Assembly (NCBI RefSeq): GCF_002027705.1
Contig: NZ_MBTG01000066.1
Location: 1 to 64,000, forward strand
DNA: 64,000 bases
Reading direction: 5' to 3'
Source of the DNA: Paenibacillus ferrarius
GTDB taxonomy: Bacteria > Bacillota > Bacilli > Paenibacillales > NBRC-103111
Shown: positions 16,824-25,910 of the stretch, piece after piece
Layout of the letters: each line of letters begins with the position of its first letter
Numbering within the stretch: position 1 is the stretch's first letter
Notes under the pieces: generated by a model
The model's database searches: none
Told to the model about the DNA's origin: nothing
The model's input: only the letters and a program-made list of their open reading frames with translations
Translations under genes and position numbers: made by a program

Positions 16824-17687
16824 ATGGAAATGGAACAACGCAAAGCGCTCACAACGACCAAGATGAGAAAAATGAAGCAAGACGGCGTGCCGATTACGAT
16901 GATTACGGCGTATGATTACCCTTCGGCAAGATTGGCGGAAGAGGCAGGAATTGATGTGATCCTCGTGGGAGATTCACTCGGGAATGTCGTAGACGGTTAC
17001 GATTCTACTTTGCCTGTCACTATGGATGATATGGTTTATCATACTCGCGCGGCCGTACGTGGGGCTTCACGGACATTCATCGTTGCGGATATGCCATTCT
17101 TAACGTATCACGGCAGCTTGGATGCAACGTTAAAAGGGGTCGCGCGCTTGATGCAAGAGGGCGGAGCGAAGGCAGTCAAGCTAGAAGGCGGCGCTGAAAT
17201 CGCCGCAACGGTCAAAGCCATTACAGAGGCAGGCGTTCCTGTCGTTGGTCATTTAGGCTTGACACCGCAGTCAGTCCATCAGCTTGGTGGGTTTCGTGTG
17301 CAGGGACGCAGCTCAGAGCAAGCAGAGAAACTGCTGAGCGATGCGAAAGCGATTGAGGCGGCTGGCGCTTTTGCGATCGTCTTGGAATTGGTAACCGATG
17401 AGTTGGCCGCTTGGATTTCCAAGCAATTGGCGATTCCGACGATTGGTATTGGTTCCGGCGTTCAGTGCGACGGACAAGTGCTTGTTTATCATGATTTATT
17501 ACAGTATGGTTCTGACAGTGCTCCCAGAAAGTTCGTCAAAGCTTACGCTAATATAGGGGAAACTATTCGAGCAGGTATTGGCGAATATGTGAAAGAAGTG
17601 AAATCACGAGCTTTCCCTAGCCCGGATCATTCCTTTCATATGGATAACGATGTGGTTCAATATTTATACGGCGACAAGGAGGAATGA
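16824..17687 (+). CDS. panB: 3-methyl-2-oxobutanoate hydroxymethyltransferase
   Basis: This 287-residue enzyme transfers a hydroxymethyl group from 5,10-methylene-tetrahydrofolate to 2-oxoisovalerate, giving ketopantoate for pantothenate and coenzyme A. Family signatures are ITAYDYPSARLAEEAGIDVILVGDSLGNV near residue 25, KLEGG near 113, GHLGLTPQ near 136 and IGIGSG near 205. First gene of panBCD, behind the structured leader. It ends 5 bases before the likely panC start. Confidence 0.97.
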   Translation: MEMEQRKALTTTKMRKMKQDGVPITMITAYDYPSARLAEEAGIDVILVGDSLGNVVDGYDSTLPVTMDDMVYHTRAAVRGASRTFIVADMPFLTYHGSLDATLKGVARLMQEGGAKAVKLEGGAEIAATVKAITEAGVPVVGHLGLTPQSVHQLGGFRVQGRSSEQAEKLLSDAKAIEAAGAFAIVLELVTDELAAWISKQLAIPTIGIGSGVQCDGQVLVYHDLLQYGSDSAPRKFVKAYANIGETIRAGIGEYVKEVKSRAFPSPDHSFHMDNDVVQYLYGDKEE

Positions 17688-17692
17688 TCGTC

Positions 17693-18574
17693 ATGGAAGC
17701 TACGCAAACCATGCAAGTAGTTCATTCAATTGCCGATTTACGTACTCGGATCAAGGAGTATCGACGCAAGCATGATCAATCCGTGGGCTTTGTGCCCACG
17801 ATGGGATATTTGCACGAAGGGCACGTCAGCTTGCTTCGCAAAGCTCGGACCCAAAGCGGTCTTGTGGTGCTAAGCATCTTTGTTAATCCGTTGCAGTTCG
17901 GGCCTGGCGAGGATTTCGAGCGTTATCCGCGGAATACCGAGAAGGACCTCCAGCTGGCGGAAGCCGCGGGTGCTGATCTCGTGTTTATGCCAACTGTAGA
18001 TGAAATGTACCCAACTCCTATTCGCACGACGGTTAGTGTGACAGGTTTGACCTCGAGGCTTTGCGGGGCTTCGCGCCCTGGGCATTTTGACGGCGTAGCC
18101 ACAGTTGTCAGCAAGCTGTTTCATATTGTGCAGCCTGATCAAGCTTTCTTTGGCCTTAAAGATGCGCAACAGATCGCTGTGATTGAACAAATGGTGCAGG
18201 ATCTTAATCTTGATATTGAAATCGTGCCTTGTCCGACACTGCGCGAAGCGGATGGTCTGGCTATGAGTTCACGCAATGTCTATCTCTCGGAACAGGAACG
18301 GAAACAAGCGTTAGTACTTTCGCAATCTTTGGAGAAAGTCAAGGAATTCATTCAATCTCATCCTTCATTCTCCTCAGAGGAGCTAGTGCAATTGGTCAGC
18401 AGCCATATTTCAACTGCGCCGCTAGCGACTATTGATTACGTAGAAGCACTAGGGTATCCGACACTGGAGCCGTTCGAAATTGGTCATCATCCCGCATCTA
18501 TTATCGTGGCTTTAGCTGTTAAATTTGGCAAGACGCGTTTAATTGATAATCTCATTATACAAGTTAGGAAGTGA
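17693..18574 (+). CDS. panC: Pantothenate synthetase
   Basis: This 293-residue enzyme joins pantoate and beta-alanine using ATP. The nucleotidyl-transferase signature [14 protein letters not shown] lies near residue 30, with FGLKDAQQ and [11 protein letters not shown] further on. An ATG at 17684 overlaps the panB stop, but AAGGAGG ends 1 base before it and is 10 bases from ATG 17693, so the latter is preferred. The end overlaps or abuts panD. Confidence 0.95.
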   Translation: MEATQTMQVVHSIADLRTRIKEYRRKHDQSVGFVPTMGYLHEGHVSLLRKARTQSGLVVLSIFVNPLQFGPGEDFERYPRNTEKDLQLAEAAGADLVFMPTVDEMYPTPIRTTVSVTGLTSRLCGASRPGHFDGVATVVSKLFHIVQPDQAFFGLKDAQQIAVIEQMVQDLNLDIEIVPCPTLREADGLAMSSRNVYLSEQERKQALVLSQSLEKVKEFIQSHPSFSSEELVQLVSSHISTAPLATIDYVEALGYPTLEPFEIGHHPASIIVALAVKFGKTRLIDNLIIQVRK

Positions 18575-18579
18575 CGTCT

Positions 18580-18963
18580 ATGTTTCGCACAATGATGAAA
18601 GCAAAAATCCACCGTGCTACCGTTACGGAAGCGAACTTAAACTATATTGGAAGTATTACCATCGATGAGGATTTGATCGATTTGGTCGATATGCTACCGA
18701 ATGAGAAAGTACAGATTGTCAATAACAATAATGGCGCACGGCTAGAAACTTATATTATTCCTGGGCCGCGAGGCTCTGGGATCATCTGTTTGAATGGTGC
18801 TGCCGCTCGACTGGTGCAAACTGGCGACACGGTGATTATTGTTTCCTATGCCATGATGAGTGACGAGGAAGCGAAGAAGCATCACCCGACGATTGCGATC
18901 ATGGGGGCCAATAACAAGGTTGCCCAGCTGCTGAAAGAGGAAGAGCATTCCACGATCCTTTAA
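18580..18963 (+). CDS. panD: Aspartate 1-decarboxylase proenzyme
   Basis: This 127-residue pyruvoyl enzyme makes beta-alanine from aspartate. Autocleavage occurs at Gly24-Ser25, visible in NYIGSITID. With the start at ATG 18580 this numbering matches the family exactly, and TAGGAAG is well spaced; the GTG at 18571 is less likely. Further family motifs are [11 protein letters not shown] and [14 protein letters not shown]. Last gene of panBCD. Confidence 0.96.
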   Translation: MFRTMMKAKIHRATVTEANLNYIGSITIDEDLIDLVDMLPNEKVQIVNNNNGARLETYIIPGPRGSGIICLNGAAARLVQTGDTVIIVSYAMMSDEEAKKHHPTIAIMGANNKVAQLLKEEEHSTIL

Positions 18964-19042
18964 GATCATTTCCTCCATGCATGAAATCGGCGCTGTTTAC
19001 AAAGAATGAGGATAAGCTTTCGAAGCAAAGGTGGGATGCCAA

Positions 19043-19636
19043 ATGTTTAAGCATTTATTTTCCACAATGAACGAGGTTTTGGAAGAAATCCAAAAAGAAT
19101 ATCCGAATAGCGATGTGGAGAAAAAGGCGGAGCTTGACGAGCAATTACAGGTGTTGAAGACGATGAGCGATGAGTTCATCGAGGCGTGGCTGCTTTTTGA
19201 GGAGAAGCTGGGAAAGTTCTATGGGGCCGTTCCGATCAGCACCCAAACCCTTCATAAGGAATTGATGGATCTCGATGTCTCCGGGAAGCAAACGGATGAA
19301 TTCGTGCGCGGCCAAGGCTATTACAAGCTCTACATGTATGATCAAGCGATTAAGGAATTCGAGATTCTGATTGAAAGACAGCCTGATTTCCTGCTGGCAA
19401 GAGTGTATCTAGCTATGGGACATTTGCGGAAAGGAGAGTTTGGCGAAGCGTATCAACACTTCAAATTCCTTCTTCCCCTGACCGACAATTCCAAAATGAA
19501 AGCCATCTCCTACAATGCTATGGGGTGTATTCAAGTTCAGAATCAGAACATGGAGAAAGCCTTTGAGTATTTCCAAAAAGCGTATCATACCGATCCTTCT
19601 TGTATAGAGCCGTTGATCAATCTGGACGAGTCTTAA
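19043..19636 (+). CDS. Tetratricopeptide repeat protein
   Basis: This 197-residue cytosolic protein has a helical N-terminal region and TPR units in the second half (YDQAIKEFEILIERQPDFLL and MEKAFEYFQKAYHTDPSCIE). ATG 19043 is chosen because AAAGGTGGG lies about 8 bases upstream. It sits between panD and dinG. No function can be assigned. Confidence 0.82.
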   Translation: MFKHLFSTMNEVLEEIQKEYPNSDVEKKAELDEQLQVLKTMSDEFIEAWLLFEEKLGKFYGAVPISTQTLHKELMDLDVSGKQTDEFVRGQGYYKLYMYDQAIKEFEILIERQPDFLLARVYLAMGHLRKGEFGEAYQHFKFLLPLTDNSKMKAISYNAMGCIQVQNQNMEKAFEYFQKAYHTDPSCIEPLINLDES

Positions 19637-19726
19637 TTACAAAGCGGCTAACTGGGTATTCCCTTTTCCTCATGAGATTTGGTATGCTAGGAGAAGTGCA
19701 GGACGAAGGGATTGAAGATACACGTC

Positions 19727-22582
19727 ATGAAATTTGCAGTTTTGGATTTTGAAACAACAGGAAGTCAGCCGGCGGATGAGATTATCCAGGTTGGATTAGT
19801 CATTATAGATCAATTTCAAATTACAGACAGGTATACTTCTCTGGTCAAACCAGGGATCGGTATACCTTCTTCGATTACAACCCTTACGGGCATCACCGAT
19901 GAGATGGTGGCGGATGCCCCGAATATCGACCAAGTGATGTCGGATATGTTTCCGCTGTTGTTTGATTGTGTGCTAGTAGCGCATCACGCAGCCTTTGATG
20001 TTTCTTTTTTGCAAAAAGGGTTAACGAAAACCGGCTATCCGCCGTTCTCAGGTCGCGTACTGGATACCATCGATATGCTGCGTATGTTGTTCCCCTCGAT
20101 ATCAAGTCTTCAGCTTAGCATGGTGGCCGCTTTATTTGGCCTTGATCATGAAAGGCCTCATCAGGCAGACAGTGATGCCGAAGTAACGGCAGCCATCTGG
20201 ATTATGTGCTTGGAGCGCTTGATTGGCTTGCCGCTCCTTACGGTTCAGCGCTTGCAGCACATCTTCGAAAACGGCAACACGGATTTAGGCTGGTTTCTTG
20301 ATGAAATCTGTCTATACAAAGAGTCCATCACGAGTGTGGATATGGATACGAATCGGTATTTCCGGCAGTTTACCCTGAACGTTGCCGATTGGGGCGAAGA
20401 AGAAGAGATTCGCACGGAAGCGGATGAGGCCGGCTTGGGCGCTTCTTTCAAAGAGTTTCATCAAAGCTTGAAGACGGCTCTCCAGGAAAAATTCGAGATC
20501 TTTGAAGATCGGGAATCTCAGGAGCAAATGATCTGGGAGGTAGAGAAATCGCTGGAGCAAGACCAGCATTTGATGATCGAAGCCGGAACAGGGACGGGCA
20601 AATCGCTGGGCTATTTAATTCCGTCTATTTATTACGGCATTAAGTATGAGAAGAAAGTGGTTGTGTCTACACACACCATCAACTTGCAGGAACAGCTGCG
20701 CGACAGGGACATTCCGCTGCTTAAAGCGATTTTTCCGGTTCCGTTCAAAGCGGCGATACTCAAAGGCCGAAGCCATTACTTATGTTTGCGGAAATTCGAA
20801 ACAAAGCTGACGACACGGGATTATGAGAATGGCAAGGAAGATCCGATTACAGCTGCCCAGATGGTGGTCTGGCTCAGTGAAACCGAGCATGGAGATGAAG
20901 AAGAGCTGCATTTTGGCAATAAAGGGGCTCAGTTCTGGCATTCCGTTGCCAGCGATACCGACTCCTGTCTGAATCGAATGTGCCCATGGTACAAAAAGTG
21001 CTTCTATCATCGCGCCCGCAATGACGCCAATACGGCCGATGTTATCATAACGAACCATTCCCTCCTCTTTACGGATATGAAGGCTGAGAACCGCCTTCTA
21101 CCGGCTTACAAGCATCTTGTGATTGATGAGGCCCATCATTTTGAAGAAGTAGCGAGCAAGCATCTGGGCATTGAGCTGCATGCCTCCGCTTTCTATCATT
21201 CTCTCTTATGGCTGTATAAGGACAACAGAAGCGGTCAATTGCCAATGCTGCGGTTCCGCTTGCAGAAATCTGATGACCACCAAGAGCGCGTTGCCGCTTG
21301 GAGTCAAGCGATTGACAGTGTTTTTCCGAAAATCGTCAAAATCAAAGAAGATTGGGATCGTTTGAGCGAGTCGCTGTATGAGCTGTTGTCCTCCCAAAGC
21401 GATCCGTCTCAAACGGAAAACTCCCAATATGTCCTTCGCATGAAGTCGGAGAACCTGCCCGATAATTGGCGGGAATTGGTCATCATGGAAGATAATATTT
21501 ATCTGAATGCCAATGACATGCTGAGAACCTTGGATAAGCTGCTGAGCGAAGTGAAAGACATGCAGGACGTGTTCGGTGTTCAGGGGCTAGTGACCGATCT
21601 GAATGGAACGGTCAAAGAGCTGTACAATCACCGCGATGCTCTTCACTTTTTTATGAAGCTGGCTGACGAGGGGTATGTGTATTGGATGGAAGCGGGGACA
21701 TACGCCAAGGCGAAATCCCTGCAGCTTAACTCCGTGCCTATCGATGTTAGCAATTTGCTGCAACAGCATTTCTTTGAAACCAAAGAGAGTATAATTCTTA
21801 CTTCAGCGACGCTGTCCGTAAACAAGTCCTTTCAGTATTCAGCGGATCAACTGGGCTTAACGATTCCTGAAGATGAAGAGAACGGCAAGCTCAAAACGGT
21901 ACAGCTGCCTTCTCCTTTTAATTATCGCGAGCAAGCGCTTGTTGTGATTCCGCGTGATTTTCCGATGATTAAAGGGGCGGGTGATCCTGTATTTATCAAT
22001 GCCCTTATTCAATCGCTCAGCGATGTAGCGCGAGTTACGAAGGGGCGAATGCTGATTCTGTGCACCTCGAACCGGATGTTGAAGCAAATCCACGCGGGCA
22101 TGAAAGACGTTCTGAGGCCTTATGGCATTACAGTGCTTGGTCAAGGGATTGACAGCAGCAATCGCAGCAAGCTGACCCGTATGTTCCAAGATAACGCAAT
22201 GTGCGTTCTGCTGGGCACCAGTTCCTTCTGGGAAGGCGTCGACATTCCTGGGGATGCGCTGAGCTGCCTGGCTATCATTCGCTTGCCTTTCCAGCCGCCG
22301 AACAATCCTCTGGTCGAAGCCAAATGTGAGAATATCAAAAAACGCAATGAAAATCCCTTTATGAAATTTTCCGTGCCGCAGGCGGTCATACGTTTCAAGC
22401 AAGGGTTTGGCCGGCTTGTTAGGCGCGCTTCCGATAAGGGGATCGTCATTATTTATGATACGCGCGTCATTGACACTTATTATGGCAAGCACTTCCTCTA
22501 TTCCCTGCCCGGACCTAAGATAGAGCATATGACAACAGAACAAATGTTACCGCGGATTGAGCAGTGGATGGGGGAGGCGTAA
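19727..22582 (+). CDS. dinG: DinG-type ATP-dependent helicase with exonuclease domain
   Basis: This protein of about 951 residues has a DEDDh exonuclease domain (1-165, starting FAVLDFETTG) fused to an XPD/DinG superfamily 2 helicase. The helicase shows Walker A EAGTGTGKSLGY near residue 288 and DEAH in VIDEAHHFEE near 468. Cysteines in YLCLRKFE and in the spacing C-x4-C-x5-C (CLNRMCPWYKKC) match the iron-sulfur arrangement of E. coli DinG and XPD. ATG 19727 gives the family-like start; TTG 19712 is possible. Three bases separate it from rex. Confidence 0.93.
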   Translation: MKFAVLDFETTGSQPADEIIQVGLVIIDQFQITDRYTSLVKPGIGIPSSITTLTGITDEMVADAPNIDQVMSDMFPLLFDCVLVAHHAAFDVSFLQKGLTKTGYPPFSGRVLDTIDMLRMLFPSISSLQLSMVAALFGLDHERPHQADSDAEVTAAIWIMCLERLIGLPLLTVQRLQHIFENGNTDLGWFLDEICLYKESITSVDMDTNRYFRQFTLNVADWGEEEEIRTEADEAGLGASFKEFHQSLKTALQEKFEIFEDRESQEQMIWEVEKSLEQDQHLMIEAGTGTGKSLGYLIPSIYYGIKYEKKVVVSTHTINLQEQLRDRDIPLLKAIFPVPFKAAILKGRSHYLCLRKFETKLTTRDYENGKEDPITAAQMVVWLSETEHGDEEELHFGNKGAQFWHSVASDTDSCLNRMCPWYKKCFYHRARNDANTADVIITNHSLLFTDMKAENRLLPAYKHLVIDEAHHFEEVASKHLGIELHASAFYHSLLWLYKDNRSGQLPMLRFRLQKSDDHQERVAAWSQAIDSVFPKIVKIKEDWDRLSESLYELLSSQSDPSQTENSQYVLRMKSENLPDNWRELVIMEDNIYLNANDMLRTLDKLLSEVKDMQDVFGVQGLVTDLNGTVKELYNHRDALHFFMKLADEGYVYWMEAGTYAKAKSLQLNSVPIDVSNLLQQHFFETKESIILTSATLSVNKSFQYSADQLGLTIPEDEENGKLKTVQLPSPFNYREQALVVIPRDFPMIKGAGDPVFINALIQSLSDVARVTKGRMLILCTSNRMLKQIHAGMKDVLRPYGITVLGQGIDSSNRSKLTRMFQDNAMCVLLGTSSFWEGVDIPGDALSCLAIIRLPFQPPNNPLVEAKCENIKKRNENPFMKFSVPQAVIRFKQGFGRLVRRASDKGIVIIYDTRVIDTYYGKHFLYSLPGPKIEHMTTEQMLPRIEQWMGEA

Positions 22583-22585
22583 GGG

Positions 22586-23206
22586 ATGAAAACACAGAAA
22601 ATTTCGGAGGCTGTCGTACGCAGGCTGCCCATATATTTGCGCTATCTGAATGAGCTTTCGATGAAAAATGTATCGACGGTCTCTTCGCAGGATTTGGGTC
22701 AAAAGCTGGATCTGAATCCTGCTCAGATTCGCAAGGATTTGGCTTATTTCGGGGAATTCGGGAAAAAAGGCATTGGCTACGATATTTCTTATTTGATCGA
22801 GAAAATCAGGCAAATTCTTAAGCTCGATCGGCATATTCAAGTTGCGCTTGTCGGAGCGGGCAATTTGGGCCGTGCATTATGCAATTATAATACGTATTTG
22901 CGTAATGATATGAAAATTGTCGCATTGTTTGATGCGATGCCTGAAAAAGCAGGCGAGATGATCAATAATCTGATTGTCCAGCCGATGTCGGAAATGAAGA
23001 CCGTGTTGTCGCAGTTGGGCGTGCGCATCGGCATCATCACGGTGCCCGCTAACGAGGCCCAAAATGTGGCCAATCAATTCGTCGACTGCGGTATCGAAGC
23101 GATCCTCAATTTTGCTCCGGTTATCATCAAAGTTCCCCCGGAAGTGCGTGTGCATTATGCGGATTTCACAACGGAGCTGCAGAGCTTGGCTTATTATTTG
23201 GATTGA
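22586..23206 (+). CDS. rex: Redox-sensing transcriptional repressor Rex
   Basis: This 206-residue repressor has an N-terminal winged helix (about 1-80, RKDLAYFGEFGKKGIGYD) and a Rossmann domain (VALVGAGNLGRALCNY near residue 87) that senses the NADH/NAD+ ratio. It represses respiratory and fermentative genes when NADH is low. GGGGGAGGCGTAAGGG lies before the ATG. The rex end is 12 bases from a pentanucleotide repeat. Possible targets in this window are qcrABC and hbd-ackA, but no clear full Rex operator was found. Confidence 0.95.
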   Translation: MKTQKISEAVVRRLPIYLRYLNELSMKNVSTVSSQDLGQKLDLNPAQIRKDLAYFGEFGKKGIGYDISYLIEKIRQILKLDRHIQVALVGAGNLGRALCNYNTYLRNDMKIVALFDAMPEKAGEMINNLIVQPMSEMKTVLSQLGVRIGIITVPANEAQNVANQFVDCGIEAILNFAPVIIKVPPEVRVHYADFTTELQSLAYYLD

Positions 23207-23218
23207 TTGAGATGGGCT

Positions 23219-23315
<97 letters not shown>

Positions 23316-23362
23316 TCAAGCCCCGTTTCATGTTGTTTGAAGGTAACGGATCAGCCGAAGAT

Positions 23363-23402
23363 AACAGTACTAAGCGTCGAAAGAGCTTAGTACTGTTTTT
23401 TT
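23363..23402 (+). terminator. Rho-independent terminator downstream of rex
   Basis: AACAGTACTAAGC (23363-23375) pairs perfectly with GCTTAGTACTGTT (23385-23397) around a 9-base loop, then T residues. Confidence 0.93.
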
Positions 23403-23470
23403 GCTTTGTGGCTGCAAGGAAACAAACAGTTTGATTGTGAGGTTTGGCCGAGAGAGTGGCTACAAGGGGG

Positions 23471-23613
23471 CATGAGAGAGGGCATGCAATGCAATGCAAT
23501 GCTATGCCATTCCATGAGATGTCATGAGATGTCATGAGAGGTCATGACATATGATGCCATGCAATGCCATGAGATTACCATGCCATACCATCCCATGCCA
23601 CGAGATGCCATGC
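23471..23613. repeat. Degenerate pentanucleotide array (CATGN/GATGN type)
   Basis: About 28 units built on a 5-base period with a constant ATG core and varying flanks (GCAATGCAATGC, CATGAGATGT and similar). Many units create CATG palindromes. No ribosome site or family resemblance supports the ORFs that cross it. Confidence 0.85.
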
Positions 23614-23649
23614 GATCCTCATTTTTTGGTTTCATTTTGGTGCACCTAT

Positions 23650-23845
23650 CCGAAAAGCCTGCAAATGTGCAGGCATTTTCCCCAGATTTGCTTAAAAAGT
23701 GGAAATTCCTGCAATTGTGCAGGCATTTTCAGCGTATCCAGCCTTTCCTCCAGAGAAAAGCCACAAAAACCTGCACAAATGCAGGAATTTCATGATGGAA
23801 GCTAGTTCAAGCGTAAAAAAGATGCACAATTGCAGGCTTTGTTGT
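23650..23845. repeat. Palindrome array, cluster A
   Basis: Four 16-base cores of form CCTGC-N6-GCAGG or a close variant start at 23658, 23708, 23770 and 23821 (the last begins GATGC), spaced 50, 62 and 51 bases. AAAA or AAATT flanks the left side and ATTT or CTTT the right. It is one of three clusters in the window. It lies between the convergent rex and pit genes. Confidence 0.85.
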
Positions 23846-23875
23846 AAAAAGCCGCCGTAGCTGGAGAATTTCAAC

Positions 23876-23918
23876 AAAAAAAAGCTGCCCTCAAGTAGTT
23901 TAACTACTCGAGGACAGC
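23876..23918 (-). terminator. Rho-independent terminator of pit
   Basis: On the minus strand GCTGTCCTCGAGTAGTT pairs with ACTACTTGAGGGCAGC and is followed by eight T residues. The sequence closely resembles the terminator at 29883-29929. Confidence 0.92.
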
Positions 23919-23931
23919 CCCCATTAAAGGA

Positions 23932-24933
23932 TTAGAAAATAAGTCTGAATAACACGAAATAGATCGAGAACGCTAATGCGATACTAATCGGAATGGTGAT
24001 GATCCAAGTTATCAGCATACGGCCAACGGTACCCCATTGTACATCATGGAATCGCAGCACACTGCCTGTCCCAATAATGGCGGACGAAATCACATGTGTA
24101 GTCGAAAGTGGTTTACCGATAAACGTTGAGAACTGAATAACAATGGAAGAGGTTAGGTCTGAGGCAAAGCCGTTTATCGGCTCGATTTTAACAATTTTAC
24201 CTGAGACTGTTTTGATAATGCGCCAGCCTCCGATGGATGTACCAAGTCCCATCGCAAGTGCCGCGGCGATTTTCACCCAGAGGGGAACGTTAAGATCGGT
24301 TTGCACGCCGGCTGCGACGAGACCGAACACGATGATGCCCATTGCTTTCTGTGCATCGTTTCCGCCGTGCGAGTAGGAGAGCAGACCAGCGGATATAATC
24401 TGCAGGGTGCGGAACATGCGATTCAGCTTGGATCGCGATGTATTTCCTGACCAGATGACGATGTACTTGATCAACACCATGATCAGATAACCTAGCCCAA
24501 AAGCAATGATTGGCGATAGCAGCAAGATGATGATAATTTGAGTGAAGCCATCCCAATTCACAGCATGGACGCCTGCACCAGCAATGACAGCCCCAGCCAA
24601 GGCACCAAGTAGAGTATGGGAAGAGGAAGATGGGATGGAAAGATACCAAGTAAGTAAATTCCAAATAATAGCGGCAAGCAGAGCGGCAATAACGATTTCT
24701 ACACCGTTCTCAATCTTGGCTGGATTGGCGATGCTGCCCCCAACTGTTTTGGCAACTTTAGAAGAAACCATGGCTCCAACAAAGTTAAGTGTGGCTGCCA
24801 TGATGATAGCAACTCGCGGACTCAATGCACGTGTTGAAATGGAAGTTGCTATCGCATTCGCTGTGTCGTGAAATCCATTGATGAAATCGAATAGCAGAGC
24901 AAGTACAACGATAATGATTAAATAGGTTAACAT
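23932..24933 (-). CDS. pit: Low-affinity inorganic phosphate transporter, PiT family
   Basis: This 333-residue membrane protein has about ten helices and takes up metal-phosphate by proton symport. Both PiT signature regions are present: FDFINGFHDTANAIATSIST at the N-terminus and SYSHGGNDAQKAMGI near residue 192, plus GWRIIKTVSGKI and KPLSTTHVISSAIIG in the C-terminal half. It lies 61 bases downstream of the DUF47 gene on the same strand, a common pairing. AGGAGG precedes the ATG. Confidence 0.95.
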   Translation of the reverse strand: MLTYLIIIVVLALLFDFINGFHDTANAIATSISTRALSPRVAIIMAATLNFVGAMVSSKVAKTVGGSIANPAKIENGVEIVIAALLAAIIWNLLTWYLSIPSSSSHTLLGALAGAVIAGAGVHAVNWDGFTQIIIILLLSPIIAFGLGYLIMVLIKYIVIWSGNTSRSKLNRMFRTLQIISAGLLSYSHGGNDAQKAMGIIVFGLVAAGVQTDLNVPLWVKIAAALAMGLGTSIGGWRIIKTVSGKIVKIEPINGFASDLTSSIVIQFSTFIGKPLSTTHVISSAIIGTGSVLRFHDVQWGTVGRMLITWIITIPISIALAFSIYFVLFRLIF

Positions 24934-24994
24934 GAGTTCCTCCTAAGCGTTTTCCGGCAGGAAAACTTTCTTCGCACCACAGCAGCGAAAACTC

Positions 24995-25621
24995 CTATGA
25001 ATAACGAAGTACGACACTATCAAGGATATTGGCAACATCTTCGCAGGCATCCGTCGTTTCTTCCAGACGCTCATAGATTTCTTTGAGTTTGAAATCTTCG
25101 TAGGGATCTTTGCGGGTTATGAAAATTTGGCGAATGCCTTCACGCATTAAGCGGTCTCCGTCATTTTCAAGCGAATTGATGGCAACGGTATGCTCAGGAA
25201 TTTGCATATACTTTTTCTTGGCGAGCAGTTTGAAAGCATCCAGCATATGTTGGCAAGAATCCACGATGACAGCTGAAAATTCTTTCATATAAGAATCTGT
25301 GTGAGAAACAGATAAATAGTCGAAACGGGCAATGGTTGCTTCAATTCCGTCTGTGACGTCGTCAACTTTGGAAGCGAGAATCATAATGTCTTCGCGGTCA
25401 ATCGGGGTAATGAAAACCTTGTTGAGACCTTTGAAAATTTCATGCGTAATGGAATCACCAGCATGTTCTAGATCATGGATGGGTTTAACATATTCGATCG
25501 GAGGCTTTTCACCCATCATGGCTGTGCGAAATAATTGGGCGGTTTGAAGTGCGTTTTCTGCCGCACGGATAAGCAGCTGCAAGAAATCGACTTCGTTCTT
25601 TTTTGTGAATAACGTTGTCAT
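24995..25621 (-). CDS. DUF47 family protein, PhoU-like
   Basis: This 208-residue all-helical cytosolic protein of the DUF47/PhoU-related family is generally encoded next to PiT transporters and thought to modulate them. Visible segments are EVDFLQLLIRAAENALQTAQ, HDLEHAGDSITHEIFKGLNK and DVTDGIEATIARFDY; the repeated Glu and Asp residues resemble PhoU metal sites. First gene of the minus-strand pair DUF47-pit. GGAGGATC lies before the ATG. Confidence 0.92.
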   Translation of the reverse strand: MTTLFTKKNEVDFLQLLIRAAENALQTAQLFRTAMMGEKPPIEYVKPIHDLEHAGDSITHEIFKGLNKVFITPIDREDIMILASKVDDVTDGIEATIARFDYLSVSHTDSYMKEFSAVIVDSCQHMLDAFKLLAKKKYMQIPEHTVAINSLENDGDRLMREGIRQIFITRKDPYEDFKLKEIYERLEETTDACEDVANILDSVVLRYS

Positions 25622-25801
25622 AAGATCCTCCTAATATTTACTATATATACAAGATAAACGCATTCGCTCATCATTGAATAACCTCAAAAGAGGGATTTTT
25701 CGTCGATTTATGAGGATAAACAGACCCCTATGTAGAAAAAAACTCACAATGCTAAAAGTATCATAACAATCGTACTTTAAGCAACGAAAATTCCGTGACA
25801 A

Positions 25802-25829
25802 TTTACAATTTCTTTACACGGGGTTGCAT
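25802..25829 (+). promoter_or_regulatory. Candidate Pho box between DUF47-pit and mtaD
   Basis: TTTACA at 25802, TTTACA at 25813 and TTGCAT at 25824 repeat with an exact 11-base period, the arrangement bound by PhoP in Bacillus. The site sits in the divergent intergenic region of a phosphate transporter operon. The repeats read on the plus strand, so which gene is controlled is unclear. Confidence 0.4.
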
Positions 25830-25910
25830 TCTTGATTTTACAAGCCTGAAGATGTAAAGTTTAGAGTGGAGTGTTTGTCTATAGAATGAGCATAGAGAGG
25901 GTTTTTTAGT

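Noticed and set aside
23932-24933. Plus-strand ORFs opposite pit and DUF47
   Set aside because: They are antisense shadows of strongly conserved minus-strand genes.
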